A program made the translations under genes and the position numbers. From Butyrivibrio sp. VCD2006 (lineage in GTDB: Bacteria; Bacillota; Clostridia; Lachnospirales; Lachnospiraceae), in the NCBI RefSeq assembly GCF_000423925.1, contig NZ_AUIX01000041.1:1-52554 (forward strand): a stretch of 52,554 bases of DNA. The letters run 5' to 3'. The notes under the pieces were generated by a model. It was not told where the DNA came from. It did no database searches and saw only the letters and a program-made list of their open reading frames with translations. This document shows positions 1 through 6,898 of the stretch, one piece after another (positions within the stretch are counted from its first letter, which is position 1; each line of letters starts with the position of its first letter).

Positions 1-138
1 CATGATAGTTTCGTGAAATCCAAGTTTGCGATTTCTTGTGAAATCCTTACCCGGATTGACTGCATACAATTTGGGGTCATCTGCGATTTCGCTAATGGTA
101 GCAAGTAACAGTGCCTTAACTGCGTCAGAATGTTTCAT
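1..138 (-). CDS. IS4-family-like transposase, N-terminal 46 residues (cut by window edge)
   Basis: The reading frame starts at ATG 136-138 and runs off the left edge without a stop. AGGAGG lies just upstream at about 8 nt. The visible protein starts MKHSDAVKALLLATISEIAD and contains GKDFTRNRKLGF, a stretch typical of the N-terminus of DDE transposases of the IS4 group common in Lachnospiraceae. The catalytic DDE residues would lie outside the window, so completeness cannot be judged. Two strong hairpins lie immediately upstream and could shield the gene from outside transcription, as in many insertion sequences. The family call rests on the motif alone. Confidence 0.6.
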   Translation of the reverse strand, partial: MKHSDAVKALLLATISEIADDPKLYAVNPGKDFTRNRKLGFHETIM

Positions 139-149
139 ATAAGTGCCTC

Positions 150-231
150 CTTGTAGTGAAAGTAACGTTTATGCCTTCACTACAAGGGCCGCACTCGTTA
201 CCTCTAAACAGCATCAGTAACGAGTGCGGCC
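150..231 (-). repeat. Two adjacent hairpins in the transposase leader
   Basis: Hairpin A has 11-bp perfect arms at 150-160 and 176-186 (CTTGTAGTGAA and its complement). Hairpin B has 15-bp perfect arms at 187-201 and 217-231 (GGCCGCACTCGTTAC and its complement) with a 15-nt loop. They abut each other, and hairpin A ends against the AGGAGG of the transposase. In the transposase transcript they would form back to back and could hide the ribosome site or halt readthrough. They probably lie at or near the left end of the insertion sequence. I could not define a terminal inverted repeat because the other end is outside the window. Confidence 0.7.
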
Positions 232-286
232 GCGCATTTTGAACGGCTTGTCAACTATTTTTCATAATAATTTTTGTTAGGGGTAA

Positions 287-323
287 GAAAAAAGCAGATC
301 TTCGTTATTTACGAAAATCTGCT
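287..323 (-). terminator. Intrinsic terminator of the Nudix operon
   Basis: On the minus strand AGCAGATTTTCGT pairs with ACGAAGATCTGCT (13 bp including one G-U) around a 5-nt loop, followed by a run of six T. It lies about 30 nt after the Nudix stop codon. Confidence 0.85.
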
Positions 324-354
324 AAAGTAAATGACATTGCTTATTTTCCTGCTA

Positions 355-852
355 CTAATTCTGAATTTCTATTTCCACATACTCTTTTAATGCCGCATGC
401 TCACGGCGATACAGCCCATAATCAGCAATATTGTTATCATGAAACTTTTCATAATCACCAAACATATCTAATGCTTCATCTACCGGCATCCACACTGAAG
501 TATATCCAGCACGTTCTTCTGCCTCTGTAAGATGCTGTTTACCCGTATCTTCTATCAGTTCACAAACAAAGTAGTGATTGATATGGTTCCAGTCATCAAA
601 GAGCTCATCAATATCCAGATAATTGTCTACTGCGCGGACAACCATTCCAGTCTCTTCAAAGAGCTCCCTTTCACAACATTCAGCATAACTCTCGTCACCT
701 TCAACTCCGCCACCGGGAATTATATACTTGTTACCCTTAGTTTCATAGCTCAGTAATACCTTGCCATCCTTAACTACGATTCCCCTGCAGGCATGTCTTA
801 AGTTTGCCACATAGCCTAAATAATCATCATTTTTCAATTGAATTGTTTTCAT
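355..852 (-). CDS. Nudix hydrolase (165 aa)
   Basis: Small soluble pyrophosphohydrolase of the Nudix fold. The Nudix box is complete: G-x5-E-x7-REUxEExGU is seen as GVEGDESYAECCERELFEETG around residues 48-70, so a divalent-metal-dependent hydrolase of a nucleoside diphosphate derivative is expected. The substrate cannot be read from sequence. I chose the ATG at 852 (MKTIQLKNDD) because GGAGG sits 5-6 nt upstream. The frame stays open further upstream but that part overlaps the preceding gene. It is the last gene of a three-gene operon, 19 nt after the GNAT gene, and is followed by a terminator. Confidence 0.85.
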   Translation of the reverse strand: MKTIQLKNDDYLGYVANLRHACRGIVVKDGKVLLSYETKGNKYIIPGGGVEGDESYAECCERELFEETGMVVRAVDNYLDIDELFDDWNHINHYFVCELIEDTGKQHLTEAEERAGYTSVWMPVDEALDMFGDYEKFHDNNIADYGLYRREHAALKEYVEIEIQN

Positions 853-871
853 GTATCCTCCAGGTTGATAT

Positions 872-1369
872 CTACAAGAATTTTCTGTAACACATTTCCT
901 CTGCCCCCAACGCAGACTGCTTATACTCGGTAGCTTCGAATCCCATGTGTTCATAAAAGGCTCTGGCAAGTTTATTATCAGTAAATACCCACAGGATCAC
1001 CTCTTTATATCCATCACTTGCAATATCAGTAAGCACACTCTCCATCATCTGCTTACCATAGCCCTTATGCCGGTTTTCAGGCAGGCTATGTATAGCTATC
1101 AATTCTGCTTTACCATCAAACACTTCATCCCTGGCTGCATCCCAATATGCTAGACAATGCGGCTTTTCATCAACAAAAAGCAGATATCCGTTTCCCCTAT
1201 CATTATCCAGAAGGTTCCTATACATTGAAGTTGCTTTATTTATATCTGTGCATTTTCTAAGCATATCAGAATCAACTATCTCTTTAAATGCTGTTTTCCA
1301 GCTCTCAGTTTGGATAAACGCCAAGGTTGATTCGTCGCCCTGCTGTACTCTACGAATTCTTACTCCCAT
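872..1369 (-). CDS. GNAT-family N-acetyltransferase (165 aa)
   Basis: Predicted cytoplasmic acetyl-CoA-dependent acetyltransferase. The acetyl-CoA pyrophosphate-binding signature is visible as RHKGYGKQMM around residues 100-109, preceded by the beta4 strand AELIAIHSLPE and followed by the usual C-terminal NKLARAFYEHMGFE (motif B), which supports a complete GNAT fold. The acceptor is unknown. The gene starts 9 nt after the phosphodiesterase stop and ends 19 nt before the Nudix start, so the three are probably co-transcribed. The combination does not point to a known pathway. Confidence 0.85.
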   Translation of the reverse strand: MGVRIRRVQQGDESTLAFIQTESWKTAFKEIVDSDMLRKCTDINKATSMYRNLLDNDRGNGYLLFVDEKPHCLAYWDAARDEVFDGKAELIAIHSLPENRHKGYGKQMMESVLTDIASDGYKEVILWVFTDNKLARAFYEHMGFEATEYKQSALGAEEMCYRKFL

Positions 1370-1378
1370 TTTTTAACC

Positions 1379-2026
1379 TCATGAAATCCTCTGAAGAATC
1401 CCAGCGACATCCACTCCGGGATGAGTAAGGTACATCCTGCAGATACTTTCTGCTAATCCCTCAGAAATCTTTAATTTCTTTGCTATTTCCTGATATGTTT
1501 TACCACTGTCTGTCAGGCTCATTGCCTTGGAGATGATCCTGTCTATATTTTTAGGAAGTTTTGTCTCCTTATCCTGGATATCTATTACAACTTTTTTGAA
1601 TTCGATATCTCCTGTTTCCTTTATCTCCAGCAAAGCATAAGATACTTCCTGTTCAGGTTTTCTCTTCCCGCAGCATCCGGGATTAAGCCAATACCGTCCA
1701 TCCTTCTGGACGAGGCTATATTTATGACTATGCCCATATATGACAACCGCCACATCCTCGCCAATAGAATCTATCTTCCCTTTATTATGGATAACAAATA
1801 TCTTCTTTCCACAGGCTTCTAAAGTTGCTGTTTCAGGAAGATACTCTGCCCATTCCTTATCTGCATTTCCCCTGACAACTGTAACAGGAGCTATCTCCTC
1901 AAGCCTTTCAATAACATTCTTATTATCAATGTCTCCTGCGTGAATGATGTGGTCCACATTATGAAAACCATCTATTACTTCCTGCCGCAAAAGTCCATGT
2001 GTATCAGATAGAATTCCTATTAGCAT
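1379..2026 (-). CDS. YfcE/MJ0936-type metallophosphoesterase with C-terminal HTH-like tail (215 aa)
   Basis: Calcineurin-like phosphoesterase. Metal-binding motifs appear in the expected order: SDTHG near the N-terminus, GDID, GNAD and GHSHK, then NPGC. This matches the compact MJ0936/YfcE branch, usually about 160 residues and active on phosphodiesters in vitro. The last ~55 residues (after LPKNIDRIISKAMSL) are an extra segment, TYQEIAKKLKISEGLAESICR, that reads like a helix-turn-helix. The start at 2026 (MLIGILSDTHG) has AGGAG 9 nt upstream. It is first in the operon with the GNAT and Nudix genes. The in vivo substrate is unknown. Confidence 0.8.
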   Translation of the reverse strand: MLIGILSDTHGLLRQEVIDGFHNVDHIIHAGDIDNKNVIERLEEIAPVTVVRGNADKEWAEYLPETATLEACGKKIFVIHNKGKIDSIGEDVAVVIYGHSHKYSLVQKDGRYWLNPGCCGKRKPEQEVSYALLEIKETGDIEFKKVVIDIQDKETKLPKNIDRIISKAMSLTDSGKTYQEIAKKLKISEGLAESICRMYLTHPGVDVAGILQRIS

Positions 2027-2100
2027 AACCCGGTACTCCTTGGAAATATATCTATGACTAATTATGCCTCTCCCCAAACAAAAACATATATCTACTATAG

Positions 2101-2152
2101 CAAAAAAAATTGCCTCTGGGCAGAATTTCTCTACTACCTATTGGCAATTTTT
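2101..2152 (-). terminator. Intrinsic terminator downstream of the replication module
   Basis: Arms AAAAATTGCC (2105-2114) and GGCAATTTTT (2143-2152) form a 10-bp stem. On the minus strand the stem is followed by eight T. It would stop transcripts from the 61-aa gene at 2214-2399. The A/T arms mean it may also act on the plus strand. The 28-nt loop is rather long. Confidence 0.6.
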
Positions 2153-2213
2153 AATCTATTTTTCGTATTCTTTCTTTTATATTTATCGAACTGATTATTT
2201 GCAGAGATTCAAA

Positions 2214-2399
2214 TCATACCTCAAAGCGTAACATCTCTTCTTTCGTCAAAGGTCTACCCAACTGCTTGGAATACGCAATTGCCGCTCTCAGGTCATATTT
2301 CTTTCCATCAGAAGACTCTGTTAATCTCCCATCCTTCATTTCTTCTCCGAAGCTATAATATTCATTTTTGATATTATCGTCGCTCTTGTTTTCTTTCAT
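2214..2399 (-). CDS. Small conserved-looking protein of unknown function (61 aa)
   Basis: Acidic 61-residue protein with no membrane segment or signal peptide. The second half (DGKKYDLRAAIAYSKQLGRPLTKEEMLRFEV) has the look of short proteins carried by Firmicute plasmids and conjugative elements, but I cannot name a family. GGAGA lies 5-6 nt before the ATG, supporting a real gene. It is the last gene of the repA-par transcription unit and is followed by a terminator. Its neighbours suggest an accessory role in the element; nothing in the sequence shows what it does. Confidence 0.6.
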   Translation of the reverse strand: MKENKSDDNIKNEYYSFGEEMKDGRLTESSDGKKYDLRAAIAYSKQLGRPLTKEEMLRFEV

Positions 2400-2475
2400 T
2401 TACATTCTCCATAATCTACTTTACGAGGTCACAACGCCTGTTTTGACCACCGCATGAATAATGCTATGCGCCGAT

Positions 2476-2769
2476 TTATGCTACAAGTAATTCAACCAGC
2501 TTATCGTTTATATTTTCAGCCACATAGCCTAATCCCATAACAATAGCAACACATATGAACGAAACAAAACCAAATCCAAAGGCTACTATAAACTCTGCCC
2601 ACTGATGATGTAGTCCCGTATTGATCAATATCGCAAGAATAAGAAGTATAAATAATCCCCATACGAAACTTCCTAGTTTTGCCAGTATGGTAGCCAATGC
2701 CACAATAAAGCTAAACAGTAAGAAAACAATCAGTACAAAAGGTTTATATATGCATTTTAGTAAAAACAT
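2476..2769 (-). CDS. Small membrane protein, CD1845-like (97 aa)
   Basis: Two long hydrophobic regions (FVLIVFLLFSFIVALATILA, then a second block from GLFILLILAILI through FVSFICVAIVMGLGYVA) predict an integral membrane protein. Small proteins of this shape commonly sit beside the replication initiator in clostridial conjugative elements (the CD1845 type); that assignment is by context and general appearance. I chose the ATG at 2769 (MFLLKCIYK) because GAGAGG lies about 8 nt upstream. An upstream ATG overlapping the repA stop (TGATG at 2802) is possible through translational coupling. Confidence 0.6.
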   Translation of the reverse strand: MFLLKCIYKPFVLIVFLLFSFIVALATILAKLGSFVWGLFILLILAILINTGLHHQWAEFIVAFGFGFVSFICVAIVMGLGYVAENINDKLVELLVA

Positions 2770-2801
2770 TTTTCTACCTCTCTTTCCGAAAAATCTGTCC
2801 A

Positions 2802-3839
2802 TCACACAGTTCCATAGGCCATATCATGATTTACCTCTGCCTGAATACATGCATCCATAGTGCTTGGTGCATTAAACAGAGCTGCTAACAGGTACTTTTT
2901 TACATTTCTGGGCTTCTCAGTGTTCTTACTCCAGGAATCCATTATGTACTCGATATGCATGTAATTCAGCTTAAGGAATTTTGCCTTAACGAAATTTGTC
3001 GAATACTCATTACTTGCAACAACAATCGTTTCACTCTTACACAACACAGTCTCAAGAATCAGATCATAGAGCCCCTGTATAAAATCCTTGTCGTATGGAT
3101 AACGCTCAAGAAGCATATCCAAATCAATATTTTCACGAATTATTTCTGCATATCCCATCTCATCCTCATCACATCCATTTTCCGATCCGACAACTGATAA
3201 GGTCTGATTAGATTTAGTATTAATATTATTAGTATTATTAATCTTGTTATTATTAGTGTTTGAAAAATAAACCACCCCCTGGTTGTTTTTCGGGGCAGGG
3301 TCATTTGAAAAATCAACCGGGCGGTTTGAAAAATCAACTGGGTCGTTTGAAAAATAAACTGGTTCATCTGAGTCATTAGGCATTTGTGGTCCATCTATAG
3401 CCTCCTTACAGCCTTCTATCAACTCCGATATTGGTTCCTGTTCTTTTTCCAAAGTTTGTTTTTCAAACTCTTGTCCATTTTTAGGAATGAAATTTTTGAC
3501 ATAAATCTTAAGTCCCCTCCCGGGAATTAACACCTTGTCGATGAGTCCTATTGCATCAAGATTTTTCAAAATTTCACCTGCCTTGTTTTTCTTACAGCGT
3601 GCAAACTCCATTATTGTATCTATTGAACAGTGTACATAAGCACGTCCAAGCTCATCATACCAGCCATTTTTCAGAGATAAATTCATCCTATCCAAGAGAA
3701 GCGAATATACAACTGCCTCTTCAAAACCAACTATATCTCTGTATACAGGATCGAAAAATAATGCCTTAGGCATCCTGATAAAATTGAACTGATCTGATTC
3801 CGGTCCATAAAAATAATTTAAATCTAACCTGTTAGCCAC
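2802..3839 (-). CDS. repA: RepA_N-family replication initiator (345 aa)
   Basis: Plasmid/ICE-type replication initiator. Residues ~18-115 match the RepA_N domain: FIRMPKALFFDPVYRDIVG, then VVYSLLLDRMNLSLKNGWYD and a winged-helix-like block ending GRGLKIYVKNFIP. A central low-complexity part holds repeated PVDFSN units and an asparagine-rich stretch. The C-terminal ~120 residues form a second conserved-looking domain of the DUF6017 type. Initiation is at GTG 3837-3839 with GGGAGGG upstream. RepA_N initiators are known to bind repeats located inside their own gene, and such repeats are present here at 3258-3362. The gene follows parB by about 50 nt. Confidence 0.85.
   Translation of the reverse strand: MANRLDLNYFYGPESDQFNFIRMPKALFFDPVYRDIVGFEEAVVYSLLLDRMNLSLKNGWYDELGRAYVHCSIDTIMEFARCKKNKAGEILKNLDAIGLIDKVLIPGRGLKIYVKNFIPKNGQEFEKQTLEKEQEPISELIEGCKEAIDGPQMPNDSDEPVYFSNDPVDFSNRPVDFSNDPAPKNNQGVVYFSNTNNNKINNTNNINTKSNQTLSVVGSENGCDEDEMGYAEIIRENIDLDMLLERYPYDKDFIQGLYDLILETVLCKSETIVVASNEYSTNFVKAKFLKLNYMHIEYIMDSWSKNTEKPRNVKKYLLAALFNAPSTMDACIQAEVNHDMAYGTV
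3258..3362 (-). repeat. Iteron-like direct repeats inside repA (candidate replication origin)
   Basis: Four copies of a repeat with core TTTGAAAAATMAACYGG on the plus strand start at 3258, 3303, 3324 and 3345. The last three are spaced exactly 21 nt, which is two helical turns and seven codons. On the protein level they encode P-V-(Y/D)-F-S-N. RepA_N replicons carry origin repeats within the initiator gene, so this is a candidate oriV. The binding activity is inferred. Confidence 0.65.
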
Positions 3840-3886
3840 GAAATTACCCTCCCAACTATGTGTTTAAGAATTTAAAATCCAAATTC

Positions 3887-4813
3887 CTAGTCTTTATGTT
3901 CTTCATGCCATTTTTCCAACAAACCCACGATAACCATTTCCCTTTGCTTGGCACCAAAGTGAGGCGGAAAGTATTTATCAAGTTTCTTTTCAGAGAGAGT
4001 TACTTTACCGGATATCTTTTTCTCTGGCAGAGCATTATTCATGATTTCTATCATGACCCTCTGACTGATGTTTTCTACATTATTAGTTTGTTTAAGTGCT
4101 TCAATCTGCTGAGTTTTAAGGAATCCGTTGTCCTTTACGTATTCATAAATCCAACCTTGGAGTTCTTTGTCAAAAGAAGCTATATCTACAGCCATATTTA
4201 CACCAATTTTTTTGGAATCGACAAGCGTGAGCAAATCCGGAATCAACTCTGTTAGTTTCACATAACGCTGAACCTGTCTACCGCCAAGACCAACATCTTT
4301 TCCAACAACATCACAGGTTTTCTTGTCCTGCAACTTGTCGACTTCAAGTCGACAAGTTCCTTCCGAGTCTACCTTATCCGTCCTAGCTCCCTGCCTTCTC
4401 ATGGCATCCATCTTCATTTTTAAAGAAAAGGCTCTCTCACTTGGCAATATCTCTTCTCTTTGGACATTACTGTCAACCATCGCAATTACGGCATCATCAT
4501 CAGACATTTCCTTTATTACAGAAGGTATTGTCTTTAGTCCTGCAAGTTTAGCAGCATGCATTCTTCTGTGACCTGAGATCATCTCGTAACCACCTGATCC
4601 ATCCGGTCTAAGTAAAACCGGTGTAAGCACACCATTAACTGATATGCTTTTCACTAAATCTATCATACGGTCGTCATCCAGCACCTTAAAAGGATGATTG
4701 TTAAATGGATGTATTTTCTTAATCTCAATCTCTTCTGTAACATCTTTTGCAATAGGAGCACCAAGCAGCTCCTCAACTGATTCAAAATGAATTTTTTCTC
4801 TCTTAGCAGCCAT
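3887..4813 (-). CDS. parB: ParB/Spo0J-family partition protein (308 aa)
   Basis: Centromere-binding partition protein, partner of the ParA encoded just upstream. The ParB N-terminal domain is visible with IKKIHPFNNHPFKVLDDDRM, then NGVLTPVLLRP and the nucleotide-binding motif SGHRRMHAAKLAG around residues 85-97. It is followed by NVQREEILPSERAFSL and a DNA-binding helix block GKDVGLGGRQVQRYVKL. The start at 4813 has AAGGAGG about 7 nt upstream. The stop codon of parA is 10 nt away, so the two are co-translated. The coding sequence between the two domains contains a 27-bp palindrome that is a candidate parS site. The frame extends further upstream but overlaps parA. Confidence 0.9.
   Translation of the reverse strand: MAAKREKIHFESVEELLGAPIAKDVTEEIEIKKIHPFNNHPFKVLDDDRMIDLVKSISVNGVLTPVLLRPDGSGGYEMISGHRRMHAAKLAGLKTIPSVIKEMSDDDAVIAMVDSNVQREEILPSERAFSLKMKMDAMRRQGARTDKVDSEGTCRLEVDKLQDKKTCDVVGKDVGLGGRQVQRYVKLTELIPDLLTLVDSKKIGVNMAVDIASFDKELQGWIYEYVKDNGFLKTQQIEALKQTNNVENISQRVMIEIMNNALPEKKISGKVTLSEKKLDKYFPPHFGAKQREMVIVGLLEKWHEEHKD
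4332..4358. promoter_or_regulatory. 27-bp perfect palindrome within parB, candidate parS
   Basis: Perfect inverted repeat: arms AACTTGTCGACTT and AAGTCGACAAGTT around one central base. It falls in the coding sequence between the ParB nucleotide-binding domain and the HTH region, where it encodes CRLEVDKL. It does not match the chromosomal Spo0J parS consensus (TGTTNCACGTGAAACA). A palindrome of this length in coding DNA is unlikely by chance, and its position in a partition operon suggests a plasmid-type centromere or ParB operator. Function is inferred. Confidence 0.55.
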
Positions 4814-4823
4814 ATGGTCCTCC

Positions 4824-5606
4824 TTATGAATTTTTGATAACAACTTCTGTAAGTGAAGCATAAGCACTGGCAACTTTACCTTTGGGATCATATTCAAAGA
4901 TGCTCTTACTCATTGCAGATGTTTCAGATGCTCTGATAGAAAGCGGGATAGTAATAGGAAATACCGGAATTGATTTTCCGTAAACCTCATTTACCTCAGC
5001 CACAATCTCCTTTGCATAATTTGTACGATTATCTACCATTGTGAGAAGGATGCCCTCAATCTCAAGTTTTGAGTTAAGTCTGCGTTTTACTGTGTAGATT
5101 GTCTTAATCAGTGCCTGGAGTCCTTTTACAGGCAGGAACGCACTTTGTACTGGAATAAGAACTGAATCTGCACAAGCCAGCGCATTAACTGTCATAACAC
5201 CAAGGGATGGCATACAGTCGATTATTACGTAGCTGTACTTTTCCTTAATCCTATTCACGTAATCGCTAAGAACAAGCTCTCTGCTCATAACATTCACAAG
5301 TGAAACCTCCGCTGCTGAAAGACTTATGTTTGAAGGAAGCAGGTCGATATTCTCACCGTGATGAATTATTGCAAAATCCTCAGGAATATCTTCTTCATTT
5401 ATGAGCCTCTCGATAATATCAACAATTGTCACATCCAGTTTGTCCGGCTCTGTCTGTCCTAAACATATTGAAAGACTGGCCTGAGGATCCGCATCAATAA
5501 CAAGAACCTTTTCACCGAGATTTGCCAGTCCAGCCGCCAGATTCACTGTAGTAGTTGTTTTTCCTACACCGCCTTTTTGATTTGCGATAGCTATGACCTT
5601 ACCCAT
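4824..5606 (-). CDS. parA: ParA-family partition ATPase (260 aa)
   Basis: Deviant Walker-type ATPase that drives plasmid or chromosome partitioning with ParB. The N-terminus has the deviant Walker A motif [10 protein letters not shown] at about residues 10-19. [10 protein letters not shown] is the Walker A' region and [11 protein letters not shown] the Walker B region. Length fits the small chromosomal/Soj-like type Ib/III class without an N-terminal HTH. The start at 5606 ([13 protein letters not shown]) has AAGGAGG about 10 nt upstream, inside the end of the preceding gene. The ATG overlaps that gene's stop by 8 nt (ATGGGTAA), so translation is coupled. Confidence 0.92.
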   Translation of the reverse strand: MGKVIAIANQKGGVGKTTTTVNLAAGLANLGEKVLVIDADPQASLSICLGQTEPDKLDVTIVDIIERLINEEDIPEDFAIIHHGENIDLLPSNISLSAAEVSLVNVMSRELVLSDYVNRIKEKYSYVIIDCMPSLGVMTVNALACADSVLIPVQSAFLPVKGLQALIKTIYTVKRRLNSKLEIEGILLTMVDNRTNYAKEIVAEVNEVYGKSIPVFPITIPLSIRASETSAMSKSIFEYDPKGKVASAYASLTEVVIKNS

Positions 5607-5907
5607 TACTCTTTTCCTCCTTCGCTCTTTTTTCAAATTTCTTAAGCAGTTCGTCCTCATCACCCTCGATGAGCTTGTCTACCTGCTTGTAGTGCTGTCT
5701 CAGATATTCCTCAAATATCTCTCTTTTTATCAGAACCTTTTTTCCGACCTTATATACAGCACCCGACGCCCACGCCATTCTGATCATTGGCTTCTCACCT
5801 ATTCCGTAATATTCACCCGCAATTTTATAGCTTACAAAAATCCTATGCGCGAACATTATATCTTCATCATCAAGATACTGTGAGAATTTCCAGATGCATC
5901 CACTCAT
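5599..5907 (-). CDS. DUF6462-like small HTH protein, paralogue 4 (102 aa)
   Basis: Fourth of four tandem related proteins. The shared core reads as a MerR/excisionase-like fold: a [37 protein letters not shown] pattern, matching GALRKVKNMVLIN in copy 1 and GAKRKVRSMVLIN in copy 2. This copy carries an extra charged, probably coiled-coil C-terminus ([25 protein letters not shown]). GGAGG lies 9 nt upstream of the ATG at 5907, and the ATG overlaps the previous stop (ATGA). It is directly coupled to parA. A DNA-binding role in regulation or partition is likely but unproven. Confidence 0.65.
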   Translation of the reverse strand: MSGCIWKFSQYLDDEDIMFAHRIFVSYKIAGEYYGIGEKPMIRMAWASGAVYKVGKKVLIKREIFEEYLRQHYKQVDKLIEGDEDELLKKFEKRAKEEKSNG

Positions 5908-6179
5908 ATTTCGCGTCCTCCGGTCCTAGTCATCTTCGGAGGCTGATGAAATCTTTCAAGATATGCCTCAAAAATCTCTATGTTTATAAGGACATACCCA
6001 TCAACTCTGTAAAGTGCACCTGCTTTATCTGCAAGCTGTAAAAGCTTTTTGTGCTGAATACCATAGACATACTCTGCTTCCTTGTACCTTATGTACTTTC
6101 TTCGAAGCATCTTCGCCTGATTTCTTATTTCCTGCTTACTCTCAATATCCTTATACTGCTCAATTTCGTAATCCATCAT
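5904..6179 (-). CDS. DUF6462-like small HTH protein, paralogue 3 (91 aa)
   Basis: Third of the tandem set. The N-terminus is longer and charged (MMDYEIEQYKDIESKQEIRN) before the common core YIRYKEAEYVYGIQHKKLLQ ... GALYRVDGYVLINIEIFEAYL. The start ATG at 6179 overlaps the stop of paralogue 2, with GGAGG 9 nt upstream. The end overlaps the start of paralogue 4. The core resembles excisionase-type winged helices in which a short HTH is followed by a beta hairpin (VLIN). No catalytic motif is present. Family name from memory; function unknown. Confidence 0.65.
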   Translation of the reverse strand: MMDYEIEQYKDIESKQEIRNQAKMLRRKYIRYKEAEYVYGIQHKKLLQLADKAGALYRVDGYVLINIEIFEAYLERFHQPPKMTRTGGREI

Positions 6180-6412
6180 CGTAAATAGCCTCCTACTGTT
6201 TTTGAATCCTTTCCAACATACTGGAATGATTCAATATACTCGCTCATAATCTTCCTGTTTATCAGGACCATGCTTCTCACTTTTCTTTTAGCTCCGCATT
6301 CCTCAGCAAGCTTATCAATAGTGTCATCTCCAATCTGAAAGAAATAAGATGCATCCTCACGTCTGATGTATTCCGGTAGTCCTTCGTACTTTTGTCTCTT
6401 TGGTGTTGCCAT
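6176..6412 (-). CDS. DUF6462-like small HTH protein, paralogue 2 (78 aa)
   Basis: Second of the tandem set. Core: YIRREDASYFFQIGDDTIDK, then GAKRKVRSMVLINRKIMSEYIES. The start at 6412 (MATPKRQKYEG) is chosen because AAGGAGG lies about 8 nt upstream; the frame is open further back into the preceding gene. The start resembles that of paralogue 1 (MATQKRYRYDKPEYLR), so these two are the closest pair and probably arose by tandem duplication. Predicted DNA-binding; role unknown. Confidence 0.65.
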   Translation of the reverse strand: MATPKRQKYEGLPEYIRREDASYFFQIGDDTIDKLAEECGAKRKVRSMVLINRKIMSEYIESFQYVGKDSKTVGGYLR

Positions 6413-6425
6413 GTTCTTTTCCTCC

Positions 6426-6638
6426 TTATCTGTCCTTTTCATCCACATAAACGCATGACTCAAAAAAATCCTTCATCATCTGATAATTGATCAGAACCAT
6501 ATTTTTGACTTTTCTTAATGCGCCAATTTCTCCCGCTATTTTCTTGATCGTATCCTGATTCATAGGGAATACTTTTTCTGCATCAATCAGTCTCAAATAT
6601 TCTGGTTTGTCGTATCGATACCTTTTTTGTGTTGCCAT
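6426..6638 (-). CDS. DUF6462-like small HTH protein, paralogue 1 (70 aa)
   Basis: First gene of the repA-par transcription unit and the shortest paralogue. Core: YLRLIDAEKVFPMNQDTIKK ... GALRKVKNMVLINYQMMKDFFES. Start ATG at 6638 (MATQKRYRYD) has GGAGG 9 nt upstream; an ATG two codons earlier would be only 3 nt from the same site. It lies 66 nt downstream of the lysS terminator in the direction of transcription, so a promoter for the module should lie between 6645 and 6704. I see no good -10/-35 pair there. Function unknown. Confidence 0.6.
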   Translation of the reverse strand: MATQKRYRYDKPEYLRLIDAEKVFPMNQDTIKKIAGEIGALRKVKNMVLINYQMMKDFFESCVYVDEKDR

Positions 6639-6704
6639 TTGCATCTACCTCCGTTTCTTTTGGATGATTCCCGCAGATAACGAAGCATGACCTGAACATG
6701 AAAC

Positions 6705-6744
6705 AAAAAAGAGCCACTCCTGAAATTACATTCAAGAATGACTC
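6705..6744 (-). terminator. Strong intrinsic terminator of lysS
   Basis: A 14-bp stem on the minus strand (GAGTCATTCTTGAA with TTCAGGAGTGGCTC, including four G-U pairs) with a 6-nt loop, followed by TTTTTT. It separates the lysS transcript from the repA-par module. The rest of the 6639-6898 interval holds no gene I can support. Confidence 0.85.
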
Positions 6745-6898
6745 TCAATTTACATTATTTTTTATTTTGAATTCACGCCAATATCATTTTGATCAGCTCA
6801 AAAAACCCTTATAGAAATCGACTGATTTCGACATTTCTGCTACATTTTTGCTGTCAGACCTCTTTTCCGACCTTGCAAACATGCATGAATACTGGGCT

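Noticed and set aside
4332..4358. Standard chromosomal Spo0J parS site
   Set aside because: The palindrome does not resemble TGTTNCACGTGAAACA; it is reported instead as an element-specific candidate.
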